45,566 bases of DNA. Source: Paracoccaceae bacterium. GTDB lineage: Bacteria > Pseudomonadota > Alphaproteobacteria > Rhodobacterales > Rhodobacteraceae. Location: assembly GCA_029244725.1 (NCBI GenBank), contig JAQWQJ010000021.1, forward strand, positions 1 through 45,566. Reading direction: 5' to 3'. Below are positions 1 through 7,626 of the stretch, piece after piece (within the stretch, counting starts at the first letter, position 1; every line of letters starts with the position of its first letter). A program made the position numbers and the translations under genes. The notes under the pieces are model-generated. The model made no database searches. It saw only the letters and a list, made by a program, of their open reading frames with translations, and was not told where the DNA came from.

Positions 1-133
1 CAAAGACAAAACACTCAAAACAGCAATGGGCGAAGAATTCTCAGCCGCATACCTCAAAATGAAAATGCAAGAATGGAACGCATTCACGTCCCACTTCTCA
101 AAATGGGAAAAAGATAACACTATGGATATCTAA
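1..133 (+). CDS. Glutamine synthetase type III (GlnT/GmaS family), C-terminal end only
   Basis: The reading frame beginning at base 2 is open to TAA at 131-133 and encodes 43 residues, including GEEFSAAYLKMKMQEWNAF and a terminal WEKDNTMDI. From family knowledge this is the C-terminus typical of type III glutamine synthetases (GlnT) and of the homologous gamma-glutamylmethylamide synthetase GmaS, which ligates glutamate to ammonia or to methylamine. The rest lies outside the window, so GlnT and GmaS cannot be separated. A position next to a GntR regulator and tmm is compatible with GmaS, which acts downstream of trimethylamine oxidation in Roseobacters; that is inference. A rho-independent terminator follows at 157-184. 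Confidence 0.8.
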   Translation, partial: KDKTLKTAMGEEFSAAYLKMKMQEWNAFTSHFSKWEKDNTMDI

Positions 134-156
134 AGTGTGGGAACACCCGACAAAGC

Positions 157-184
157 CGCCTCGACTTTCGTCGGGGCGTTTTTT
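157..184 (+). terminator. Rho-independent terminator of the glutamine synthetase gene
   Basis: CGCCTCGAC (157-165), loop TTTC, GTCGGGGCG (170-178): a nine-pair stem with one T-G pair, followed by six T at 179-184. It ends transcription of the partial glutamine synthetase before the GntR gene. Confidence 0.85.
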
Positions 185-249
185 GTTGCTCTGGTAATAG
201 TTCCCAGTTCGCGTGTAACAATGGCAAAAATCTTAACAATAGGCCGTTC

Positions 250-969
250 ATGTCACTTGCACCCGTACCGTCCAAATTCAATTTAGACGCACAACTCAGC
301 GCAACAATCCAAGGCGTCGTTGAGGCGGTATATGACAAAATACAATCCGGTGAATACGCCGTTGATGAACGATTGCCGTCTGAACGCACTTTGGCTGCGG
401 ACCTAAATGTTGCACGAAACACGGTTCGCGAAGCCTTGGAAGTTCTTGAGGACCACGGCATCATTCGACGGAGGGCGGGCAGCGGTAGCTTTGTAAACCC
501 ACCCAATAAGACACAGACAAACCTAACGAATAGCGAAGTTTCTGACACTTCAAGCCCGCTAGACCTTCAAGTAATGCGCGGAATAATTGAACCTGATATG
601 GTGCGCCTTGCCGTCGTTAATATGTCGCCGAGAGATATTGAAAGCCTTGGAGAAACTCTAAGCTCGCTCGAAACGATCCGCACCGACGCAAATGCATTTG
701 TCAGCGTTGAAGAGGAATTCTACCGCAAACTGGCCGCCGGAACTGCAAATCCCCTGATCATTGCTTGCTACGAGATTGTCCTGGATACCAGCCGCCAAAG
801 CTTCCGGTCCGCGCATCTTCGCCGCCACTTAACGCCGTTGCGCATCGAAGAATATCAAAAGCGATTTAACAGTCTTTTCAATGCAATTGCAGCGCGTGAT
901 ACAGATGCTGCGGTAGAATTTATCAAACTTCACTTAATCGAAGAGCAGCGCCAGTTATTGCAGGAATAA
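250..969 (+). CDS. GntR/FadR-family transcriptional regulator
   Basis: A 239-residue one-component regulator. An N-terminal winged helix-turn-helix spans about residues 20-90 (RLPSERTLAADLNVARNTVREAL is the classical GntR recognition region, followed by a wing with GIIRRRAGSGSFV). An FCD-type all-helical ligand domain fills about residues 110-235, so it belongs to the FadR subfamily. That subfamily usually binds TTGGT/ACCAA-type palindromes, and two such sites lie 1.4 kb away in the tmm promoter (2327-2371), making this the natural candidate repressor. It sits between a glutamine synthetase gene and tmm, so a methylated amine or a product is a plausible effector (inference). It converges with the substrate-binding protein gene ending at 983, 13 bp away. 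Confidence 0.9.
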   Translation: MSLAPVPSKFNLDAQLSATIQGVVEAVYDKIQSGEYAVDERLPSERTLAADLNVARNTVREALEVLEDHGIIRRRAGSGSFVNPPNKTQTNLTNSEVSDTSSPLDLQVMRGIIEPDMVRLAVVNMSPRDIESLGETLSSLETIRTDANAFVSVEEEFYRKLAAGTANPLIIACYEIVLDTSRQSFRSAHLRRHLTPLRIEEYQKRFNSLFNAIAARDTDAAVEFIKLHLIEEQRQLLQE

Positions 970-982
970 AGGAACGCATGAT

Positions 983-2230
983 CTAGCGTTGGAACCACAT
1001 TTGCCCCAAACGTTGCATCTCTTTTTTCAAAACGTCGCCGTGTTCTGACAGCCAGTCTGTGACCGATCCAAACTCAACAATCCTTGCTTTACCATCTAGG
1101 ATTTGAACGACCGGCCAATCACCGACCAGCGCATTGTCCACCCCGAACAATTCTCGCCCCCACCAAGTGGCCGAACCGAATGCGTGGGTGACGTGACCGG
1201 TTTGCTTCATTGCCGCCAAGACAGAAATTGAATTCGCGGTCAGCGCCTTTTCTACTGCCTCCTTCCATATTTCCAAAATCGCAACATATTCCCAACTCAC
1301 TGCACTCCACGAACCTGGGAACCGCTTGTTGTACTCAAGATAGAATTGTCTTGGATTGTGAAAGAAGAACGCCTGATCTGCCAAGGCTGGATCATCGAAA
1401 TCTGGAAATTGGAACGTAAAACCTTCCATAAATTCTGCCGACGTATTTGCGATCATTTCTTGATAGCCGTCTGCCGTACATGAAAGAAGTCTGCCTTCAA
1501 ATCCTGCGTCAAAAGCCGCTTTAGTCAGAGAATGAACCATAGGTTTATAACTCGTGCACCAGCACAGGACGTCAGGCGTATCTTGCATCATTTGCGATAC
1601 GATAAGGGCTGCGTCTTCGCCCTCGGCTGCGTAGCGTACTTCAGAAACGACATCTACGCCCTCAACCTCAAACGCGGCGCGATAGGTTGCAAGTGATGGC
1701 AAACCCATAGCATCATCTTGGGCACATAATGCAACGGTATTGGGTTTATTACGGGCGCAAAGATGCTCGACCCCTGTGACCGCATAAACTGGATGAACCT
1801 CGCTCGGGGCAATCAGGTAAGGCGTGTCAGGCGACAAATCGCTTGGCAAAAGCGTGGATGTCAAAACCCGCTGCTGGTTGAGGTATGGCTGGATCGCATG
1901 CAAAGTCTCACCTCCGAGCGTCATTAGAAACTGAACATCCTCTTCCTCGACCAGTTTTTTGGCGCCTTGAAGCATCGCTTCGGATCCATCCGCACAATCT
2001 AACGCGACAAGGTTTACATACTGGCGTTGGGTCCCTACCCCCAGTCCGCCAGATGCGTTCACGGAATCAATCCAAATACGGCATCCATTCAGCCCCGGCA
2101 GTCCCCAACTTTTTGCGGGTCCTGATAGAGGAGCAAGGAAACCGATATTCAAAGGCTTTTCTGCGGTTTGCTCTAACCTAGGCAGGCGGCTTGCAACGGC
2201 CAGATACTGTGCAAAGTTTGTGTTTTTCAT
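983..2230 (-). CDS. Type I periplasmic-binding-protein-like protein (LivK/AmiC type) without signal peptide
   Basis: 415 residues with the Leu/Ile/Val/amide-binding fold (Peripla_BP_6): after a charged N-terminus of about 25 residues comes LNIGFLAPLSGPAKSWGLPG, the usual start of the first lobe, followed by a two-lobe layout. No signal peptide is visible: the N-terminus (MKNTNFAQYLAVASRLPRL) lacks a hydrophobic core and cleavage site, and an in-frame TGA one codon upstream of the ATG excludes an extension. No permease or ATPase genes of that transporter class are nearby. It shares the 150-bp intergenic region with divergently transcribed tmm. It may be a cytoplasmic ligand sensor like AmiC (inference) or a binding protein that lost export. 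The ligand is unknown. Confidence 0.75.
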   Translation of the reverse strand: MKNTNFAQYLAVASRLPRLEQTAEKPLNIGFLAPLSGPAKSWGLPGLNGCRIWIDSVNASGGLGVGTQRQYVNLVALDCADGSEAMLQGAKKLVEEEDVQFLMTLGGETLHAIQPYLNQQRVLTSTLLPSDLSPDTPYLIAPSEVHPVYAVTGVEHLCARNKPNTVALCAQDDAMGLPSLATYRAAFEVEGVDVVSEVRYAAEGEDAALIVSQMMQDTPDVLCWCTSYKPMVHSLTKAAFDAGFEGRLLSCTADGYQEMIANTSAEFMEGFTFQFPDFDDPALADQAFFFHNPRQFYLEYNKRFPGSWSAVSWEYVAILEIWKEAVEKALTANSISVLAAMKQTGHVTHAFGSATWWGRELFGVDNALVGDWPVVQILDGKARIVEFGSVTDWLSEHGDVLKKEMQRLGQMWFQR

Positions 2231-2298
2231 AGTTCATACACTCGGCGGAAACGTTGCCATCAATCAATCAAAAGTAAACACGTATCATACGATTATGT

Positions 2299-2327
2299 TT
2301 GACAAGTATTAGACCAATACACATGAT
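2299..2327 (+). promoter_or_regulatory. Sigma70-like promoter of tmm
   Basis: A perfect -35 hexamer TTGACA at 2299-2304, a 17-bp spacer, and a -10-like CATGAT at 2322-2327 (4 of 6 matches to TATAAT). Transcription would start near 2334, about 50 bp before the tmm ATG and inside the first operator-like palindrome. Not experimentally supported. Confidence 0.55.
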
Positions 2328-2371
2328 TGGTTCAAACCAAAAATACCAAAACACAATTTGGTCTGAACCAA
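2327..2371. promoter_or_regulatory. Tandem FadR/PdhR-type operator palindromes in front of tmm
   Basis: Two sites share the form TTGGT-N4-ACCAA: TTGGTTCAAACCAA at 2327-2340 and TTGGTCTGAACCAA at 2358-2371. Their centres are 31 bp apart, about three helical turns, so bound dimers would face the same side. The pair also forms a 16-bp inverted repeat with one mismatch (2326-2341 with 2357-2372) around a 15-bp centre. Site 1 covers the end of the -10 box and the expected start point; site 2 lies just before the Shine-Dalgarno sequence. FadR-subfamily GntR proteins (for example PdhR, ATTGGT-N3-ACCAAT) bind such motifs, and such a regulator is encoded at 250-969. The link is inferred. Confidence 0.7.
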
Positions 2372-2382
2372 TGGAGAGTAAA

Positions 2383-3717
2383 ATGACTAAACGCGTTGCC
2401 GTCCTCGGCGCCGGACCATCTGGCCTAGCTCAATTAAGGGCCTTTCAATCCGCCAAAGCCAACGGAGAAGATATCCCCGAGATCGTCTGTTTCGAAAAGC
2501 AATCTAACTGGGGCGGTCTATGGAACTACACATGGCGCACTGGTTTGGATGAATTTGGCGAGCCTGTTCATGGTTCTATGTATCGTTACCTCTGGTCGAA
2601 CGGGCCAAAAGAGGGCTTGGAATTCGCCGATTATTCGTTTGAAGAGCATTTCGGTAAGCAAATTGCCAGTTACCCTCCGCGTGCGGTTTTGTTTGACTAC
2701 ATACAGGGGCGGGTCGACAAAGCCGGCGTCCGCGACTGGATCCAATTCAACACAGCCGTCAGATGGGTCGAAAAGACAGAAAACGGTTTTGAAGTCACTG
2801 TGTGTGATCTTCCAAATGACCGCACCTATACCGAAGAATTTGACCATGTGATTGTCTGCACCGGTCACTTTAGCACCCCCAATGTGCCCCACTTCCCTGG
2901 CTTTGAAAGCTTCAAGGGTCGCGTACTTCATGCACATGATTTCCGTGATGCGTTGGAATTTAAGGACAAGGACATCTTAATTGTCGGCACCAGCTATTCT
3001 GCAGAAGATATTGGATCTCAGTGTTGGAAATACGGCACTAAATCCATCACAGTTAGCCATCGTACAGCAGCAATGGGATATGACTGGCCTGACAACTGGC
3101 AAGAGGTTCCACTGCTAACGCATGTCGACGGAAACACCGCTTACTTCAAAGATGGGACATCCAAAGACATCGACGCCGTAATTCTTTGCACAGGCTACCG
3201 CCACCACTTCCCCTTCCTGCCGGACGATCTACGCCTCAAAACGGCGAACCGTTTGGCAACTGCGGACCTGTATAAGGGTGTTTGCTACGTAGATGAGCCC
3301 GATTTGTTTTATGTTGGCATGCAAGATCAATGGTTCACCTTCAACATGTTTGACGCGCAGGCGTGGTGGGTTCGTGACAACATCATGGACAAGATCGCGC
3401 TGCCCTCAAAAGACGAAATGGTTGCTGATGTGGTTGATCGCATCGCACGTGAAGATGCTGGCACTGATGATTACGATGCGATCTGGTATCAGGGCGATTA
3501 CATCAAAGAACTTACCGCTGAAACTGATTATCCAAGCTTCAATGTCGAAGGCGCGTGCCAAGCATTCAAAGCATGGAAAGGTCATAAGAAAGCGAACATT
3601 ATGACCTTCCGCGACAATGGCTATGCTTCTGTTATTACAGGGACGATGGCACCCAAGCACCATACACCTTGGGCTGACGCATTGGATGACAGCATTGAAG
3701 AATACTTAAAGAACTGA
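2383..3717 (+). CDS. tmm: Trimethylamine monooxygenase (bacterial flavin-containing monooxygenase)
   Basis: A 444-residue FAD/NADPH enzyme oxidising trimethylamine to trimethylamine N-oxide; Roseobacter Tmm also oxidises dimethylsulfide to DMSO. Visible motifs: FAD-binding GAGPSG (residues 9-14), the FMO motif F-x-G-x3-H-x3-F (F177, G179, H183, F187), and the NADPH-binding [11 protein letters not shown] starting at 201. Long stretches such as [20 protein letters not shown] match my memory of the Roseovarius/Ruegeria Tmm group rather than Baeyer-Villiger enzymes. The ATG at 2383 was chosen because GGAGAG lies 4 bases upstream (2373-2378) and because a TTG-initiated frame at 2299 would begin inside the -35 box. 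The gene is monocistronic and followed by a hairpin. Confidence 0.95.
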   Translation: MTKRVAVLGAGPSGLAQLRAFQSAKANGEDIPEIVCFEKQSNWGGLWNYTWRTGLDEFGEPVHGSMYRYLWSNGPKEGLEFADYSFEEHFGKQIASYPPRAVLFDYIQGRVDKAGVRDWIQFNTAVRWVEKTENGFEVTVCDLPNDRTYTEEFDHVIVCTGHFSTPNVPHFPGFESFKGRVLHAHDFRDALEFKDKDILIVGTSYSAEDIGSQCWKYGTKSITVSHRTAAMGYDWPDNWQEVPLLTHVDGNTAYFKDGTSKDIDAVILCTGYRHHFPFLPDDLRLKTANRLATADLYKGVCYVDEPDLFYVGMQDQWFTFNMFDAQAWWVRDNIMDKIALPSKDEMVADVVDRIAREDAGTDDYDAIWYQGDYIKELTAETDYPSFNVEGACQAFKAWKGHKKANIMTFRDNGYASVITGTMAPKHHTPWADALDDSIEEYLKN

Positions 3718-3735
3718 GGTTTTTCTTTAGTAAGT

Positions 3736-3775
3736 TTCGGTTCAGCACGCATCTTGCTTCGCGGGCTGAACCGAA
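3736..3775. terminator. Stem-loop between tmm and the convergent MFS pseudogene
   Basis: TTCGGTTCAGC at 3736-3746 pairs perfectly (11 bp) with GCTGAACCGAA at 3765-3775, with three further inner pairs. No clear T tract follows on either strand, so termination strength is uncertain. Placement between convergent genes fits a bidirectional terminator. Confidence 0.6.
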
Positions 3776-3829
3776 CGCTTTAAACCGCTGGTGCATCGGG
3801 TTATGTGATCTAAGCTAATATTTATCGCG

Positions 3830-4975
3830 CTAGGCGCTACGTAAGAATATCTTCTGGATGATGAACGCAGACGCGACGCTAAAGCAAACTGCAATCAAAA
3901 GTGCCGGCGAATAACTATCCGTCACATCGAATATTTTACCGGCGAGCCACGGGGCCAACAAACCCGCGGTACCCCAAGCCGTGAATATTAGCCCATAAGC
4001 ACGCGGGCCGTTTTGAGCGCCAAATATCCTCGATATCGCGATTGGATAGGTTGCAATCGTGCCACCGTACGCAAAGCCAATCAGGCCCAAAAGGACGAAA
4101 ACTTGGATTGGCGCAACGGCAAGCAAGAACAATGCTAGCGCACCGACAATCGGTAATGACGTAAGAAGGAAACGGTGTGATATTCTGTCGGAAAGCCATC
4201 CCGACAACAGGCTTCCAGCTAGGTTACAAATGGCAATCACCCCAGCTGCCATCCAACCCGAAAGCCCTGCGACTGACGCAATTCCCGCTGCATGACCGAT
4301 GGCCATCAATCCGGCCGCAAACCCGCCTCCGTATGCCAACCAGAGGATAGCGAGTTTGCGTCGTGAAAGTTGTGAGATCGCATTTTCAACATCACTTTCT
4401 GCATAATTTACGCCTGTTCTTCTGACGACCGACGCAGCCCAGATGCTAACTAAGAAAACTGCAGCGCCAAGCAAAACCATCGCAGCAAGGAAGCCACCAA
4501 AATTGATGGCCGCCTCAAAACCGACTGGCGCAAGAACTGCTCCAAACGCATAGGCGGCGGTGACAACGCCTATGGCAAGCCCTGCTTGGTCGGGGTTTGC
4601 ACGGGCAGCGTATTGCAGACCAAACCCATACCCCAACCCATTTGCGAGCCCGAAAATCAAGCTGTAGCCCACCCAAACCTGAGCCAGTGAACCACCTAAG
4701 CCAGCGACAACGGCACCCAATCCGCCGAGGAACGCGACCCAAACATAGATCGTTGCCGGCTGCACTAGCGAGTAGACTTTTGGACCGAACAGAACGGCCA
4801 TGGTCAAAAACACGAGACTGGAGGAATAGATCAAACTGATACTAGCACGCGAAGTCTCAAAAATAGTCTAAAGTGGGACCAAAAAAACCGAGAAAGCGTG
4901 TATAGAACCAAGCACCATCGATACCATTGAAGCGGCGAATAATACTTTATGGCCAGAAGAATCGAGTAGCGTCAT
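3830..4975 (-). pseudogene. MFS transporter interrupted by an in-frame amber codon
   Basis: The frame from ATG at 4975 encodes 35 residues with a first membrane helix (LFAASMVSMVLG, then AFSVFLVPL), meets TAG at 4868-4870, and continues without frameshift as the remaining helices of a major facilitator superfamily protein down to 3830. Residues after the stop (FETSRASISLIYSS) are the expected continuation of an OFA-like MFS helix 1-2 region, so this is one gene with a single nonsense change, probably GAG or CAG to TAG. A 334-residue product from TTG at 4834 would lack helix 1. The gene begins 53 bp after mttB-like gene 1 and is likely co-transcribed, so it may have imported that enzyme's substrate. 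A read-through or base-calling error cannot be excluded. Confidence 0.8.
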
Positions 4976-5028
4976 TTATTAATCGTATCTCATGCAATCT
5001 AGTTCACAACATTGGAATTACGCTTTCG

Positions 5029-6579
5029 TTAGTACCATTCGTCCGGCATCTCGGCCTTTCTGCTGGCGACAAATTCCTCTAGCGAACTAAGGATTCCATC
5101 ATCAATTTCCGGCTGTTTATAATCGGTCAACATTTGCTTCCACTTCGCTGTGGCCCGTTGCTCGGCGCTCAACGATCCATTTTCGGCCCATGTTTCGTAC
5201 GGGCCAGCGTCAATTATTTGAGGCTCATAGTTCGCACTCGTGTAGTGACGCAGTGTGTGACTGGTGGACAAAAAGTTTTGCCCGGGACCGGTTTCAACAT
5301 ATGCGTCACGGCCAAAACTTTCATCGTCAACGTTAAAACCCTGCAGCAATTTCAGCATCGCGCCGCAATGATCGAGGTCCAGAACGAACTTTTCGTAAGA
5401 CATGACCAGCCCGCCCTCTAGCCAACCAGCCGCGTGCCAAACCTGATGGCCGCCAGACATCAATGTCGACCACATAGCCGCTGCACTATCCTGCATTGCC
5501 TGCCCGTCTGCGGAATTGGACGCTGTTATCTGGCCCCCGCCCGAACGCACTGGAACCCCAAGCCTACGGCCCAATTGTGAAAGCGCCATTGTGGTCATGT
5601 TGGCCTCGGGCGACCCGAATGTTAACGCGCCCGACCGCAAATTCATCGTTGAGTGAAAGCTTCCGAAAACCACCGGACACCCTGGGCGCACCAATTGCGT
5701 CAAAGCAATCCCAACCATTGCCTCGGCCAGCGTTTGCGCTGCCACCGCAGCCGGTGAGAGCGGACCCATCGCGCCAGCAAAAATAGCTGGAGAGACGCAC
5801 ACGCATTGGTTAGCAGCGGCGTAAATACGCAAAGCCTCTGACATCGTATGATCATAGACCAGCGGTGAATTAACGTTGATATTCGCCTGCATGACCGCGT
5901 TTTGATCCATGAAGCTTTGCCCAAACACCAAACGAGACATCTCAATACTATCTTCAGCACGAATAGGAGCAGTGACCGACCCCATAAAGGGTTTCGAAGA
6001 CAGGGTAAGATGCGCAAGCATCATGTCAAGATGGCGCTTGTTTACAGCAATATCCGTCGATTCAACCACAGTGCCACCCGAGTGATGAAGCCAAGGTGAG
6101 CTATACGCGAGCTTCACGAAATTGTGGAAATCTTTGAGCTTGGCATAACGTCGCCCATGATCGAGATCGCTTACGAATGGCGATCCGTAACCGGGCATCA
6201 GAACGACATTGTCACCGCCTAGGGTTACGGTGTGTTTGGGATCACGGGCGTGGAGTTTGAATATGTTTGGCGCAGTCGCACACAGTTCTCGCACCTGCCC
6301 CGGATAAAAACTCACCCGCTCGCCGTTGACTCGCGCGCCAGCCTCGCGAAACAGATCAAGCGCAACTTGATCCCCCCGAAACTCAACCCCGATTTTGTCC
6401 AGTATCCAATCCGCTTGATCTTCGATGCGCGAAAGGACCGTTTCATCCAATAAATTATAAGCAGGGATTTTACGTCCAAGAAATGGTGTCGTCTCAATCG
6501 GCATATTGTGGCGCGATAGACGTCCGCGTCTTGCCCTGTTGCGCCCGCCTGACCTCAGCTTTGCGTTCAAATTTACCAA
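5029..6579 (-). CDS. MttB-family (COG5598) methyltransferase, non-pyrrolysine type, paralogue 1
   Basis: 516 residues homologous over full length to trimethylamine:corrinoid methyltransferase MttB. Family features seen: HHSGGTVVES in the first third, the AGAMGPLSPA region, VVFGSFHSTMNLRSGALTFG, and the C-terminal HAAGWLEGGLVMSYEKFVLD. No in-frame stop or TAG exists, so it belongs with non-pyrrolysine members such as glycine betaine methyltransferase MtgB. These move a methyl group from a quaternary amine to Co(I) of a corrinoid protein; the substrate here is unknown. The frame extends to 6687 but would run into the divergent lysR; TTG at 6579, preceded by AGGGGG, gives the usual family length. 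No corrinoid-protein gene is adjacent. MFS pseudogene downstream, lysR divergent. Confidence 0.85.
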   Translation of the reverse strand: MVNLNAKLRSGGRNRARRGRLSRHNMPIETTPFLGRKIPAYNLLDETVLSRIEDQADWILDKIGVEFRGDQVALDLFREAGARVNGERVSFYPGQVRELCATAPNIFKLHARDPKHTVTLGGDNVVLMPGYGSPFVSDLDHGRRYAKLKDFHNFVKLAYSSPWLHHSGGTVVESTDIAVNKRHLDMMLAHLTLSSKPFMGSVTAPIRAEDSIEMSRLVFGQSFMDQNAVMQANINVNSPLVYDHTMSEALRIYAAANQCVCVSPAIFAGAMGPLSPAAVAAQTLAEAMVGIALTQLVRPGCPVVFGSFHSTMNLRSGALTFGSPEANMTTMALSQLGRRLGVPVRSGGGQITASNSADGQAMQDSAAAMWSTLMSGGHQVWHAAGWLEGGLVMSYEKFVLDLDHCGAMLKLLQGFNVDDESFGRDAYVETGPGQNFLSTSHTLRHYTSANYEPQIIDAGPYETWAENGSLSAEQRATAKWKQMLTDYKQPEIDDGILSSLEEFVASRKAEMPDEWY

Positions 6580-6634
6580 CGAACACCCCCTGTCATGACC
6601 CGCGATAAGGCATGTTGCAGTGTTTTTAGTTTTG

Positions 6635-6671
6635 GAAAATCTAAATTTTCTTTTCAATGCGTCTAAATTTT
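6635..6671. promoter_or_regulatory. Inverted and direct repeats in the mttB-like/lysR divergent promoter
   Basis: GAAAAT-CTAA-ATTTTC at 6635-6650 is a perfect inverted repeat. TCTAAATTTT occurs at 6640-6649 and again at 6662-6671, exactly 22 bp apart (two helical turns). Such spaced AT-rich dyads are typical of LysR binding regions, and the lysR start follows at 6686. Confidence 0.5.
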
Positions 6672-6685
6672 TTATACACAAAGCC

Positions 6686-7558
6686 ATGGCCGTACAATTT
6701 CACAACCATGACCAACTGAGGCTATTTGTCGAGATAGCCCGCTTCAATAGTTTTTCTGACGCAGCAATTGCGTTGAACATGACCAAAGGCGCGATCAGTT
6801 ATCAGATTAAAACGCTTGAGGCCGATCTGCGCGTCAATCTATTTCGCCGCTCCACACGCGGCGTAACGTTGACAGGCGAAGGCACGAAACTACTGACCGC
6901 TTGCCAAAGCCATTACGAAGAGATCGAGAACGCTATCATTGATCTCAAAGGCTTGTCTTCGAAAACGTTGACGGTCGGTGTTTCAACCTATTTCGCGGCG
7001 CGCTGGCTGTCGCCTTTGTTAATGTCGTTCATGCAGCAGCATGTGGACATTCAACTGCGCATCCAGCCGATGATTCAGTTCTCAGATTGGGAAATGCAGG
7101 ATATCGACATCGCAATTAAGTGGGGCAACGGCGACTGGCCGGATGCTATCGTTACGCCCTTTATGGCGATGCCGACGTTTCCTGTTGGCAACAAACTGAT
7201 GGCTGAACGGGTGAAGGCAGAAGGGATTGAGCGCGCTATTGCTAGTTTCACACTTCTACGCGACCGTGATGATAGCAACGCTTGGTCCGATTGGCTGACC
7301 AAGGCCAACCTACCTCAGCAATCCCGGCGGGATGTTTTAATTGTCCCTGACCCCAATGTGCGTGTTCAATCGGTCATAGACGGTCAAGGGATTGCCCTTA
7401 TGGACAACATGGTCAGCAAGGAAATCGAGGAGCGCACTCTCTTTCGGCTTTCGAACGTTGAATTGTCGGACTACGGATATTTCCTTGTTCAATCCCGCCG
7501 CAATTTATCGTCCGATACCGCGAGCGTGTTCTCTAAATGGGTTCGGGATCAGATTTAG
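6686..7558 (+). CDS. LysR-family transcriptional regulator (GcvA-like)
   Basis: 290 residues: an N-terminal winged helix-turn-helix (LRLFVEIARFNSFSDAAIAL, then MTKGAISYQIKTLEADL) and a periplasmic-binding-like effector domain from about residue 90, with the RRSTRGVTLT wing common to GcvA-type regulators. A GTG-initiated frame could start at 6620, but the ATG at 6686 places the helix-turn-helix at the normal distance from the N-terminus and avoids coding through the repeats at 6635-6671. It is divergent from mttB-like gene 1 and probably controls it and the MFS gene. It converges with the sulfatase gene; GCGTCATGTGACGC at 7568-7581 is a small palindrome between them. Confidence 0.85.
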   Translation: MAVQFHNHDQLRLFVEIARFNSFSDAAIALNMTKGAISYQIKTLEADLRVNLFRRSTRGVTLTGEGTKLLTACQSHYEEIENAIIDLKGLSSKTLTVGVSTYFAARWLSPLLMSFMQQHVDIQLRIQPMIQFSDWEMQDIDIAIKWGNGDWPDAIVTPFMAMPTFPVGNKLMAERVKAEGIERAIASFTLLRDRDDSNAWSDWLTKANLPQQSRRDVLIVPDPNVRVQSVIDGQGIALMDNMVSKEIEERTLFRLSNVELSDYGYFLVQSRRNLSSDTASVFSKWVRDQI

Positions 7559-7626
7559 AAATTGATTGCGTCATGTGACGCGGCCCATTCCCAAGTTGAA
7601 ATGCTCAAGAAAACCAAAGCGTTCAT

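Noticed and set aside
4868-4870. Amber codon in the MFS gene as a pyrrolysine codon
   Set aside because: Pyrrolysine is known in MttB-type methyltransferases, not transporters; both MttB paralogues here have no TAG, and no pyl genes are in the window. Nonsense mutation is simpler.
5029-6579. Calling the MttB paralogues trimethylamine methyltransferases
   Set aside because: Activity on trimethylamine is tied to pyrrolysine-containing MttB; these lack it, so only a family-level call is justified.
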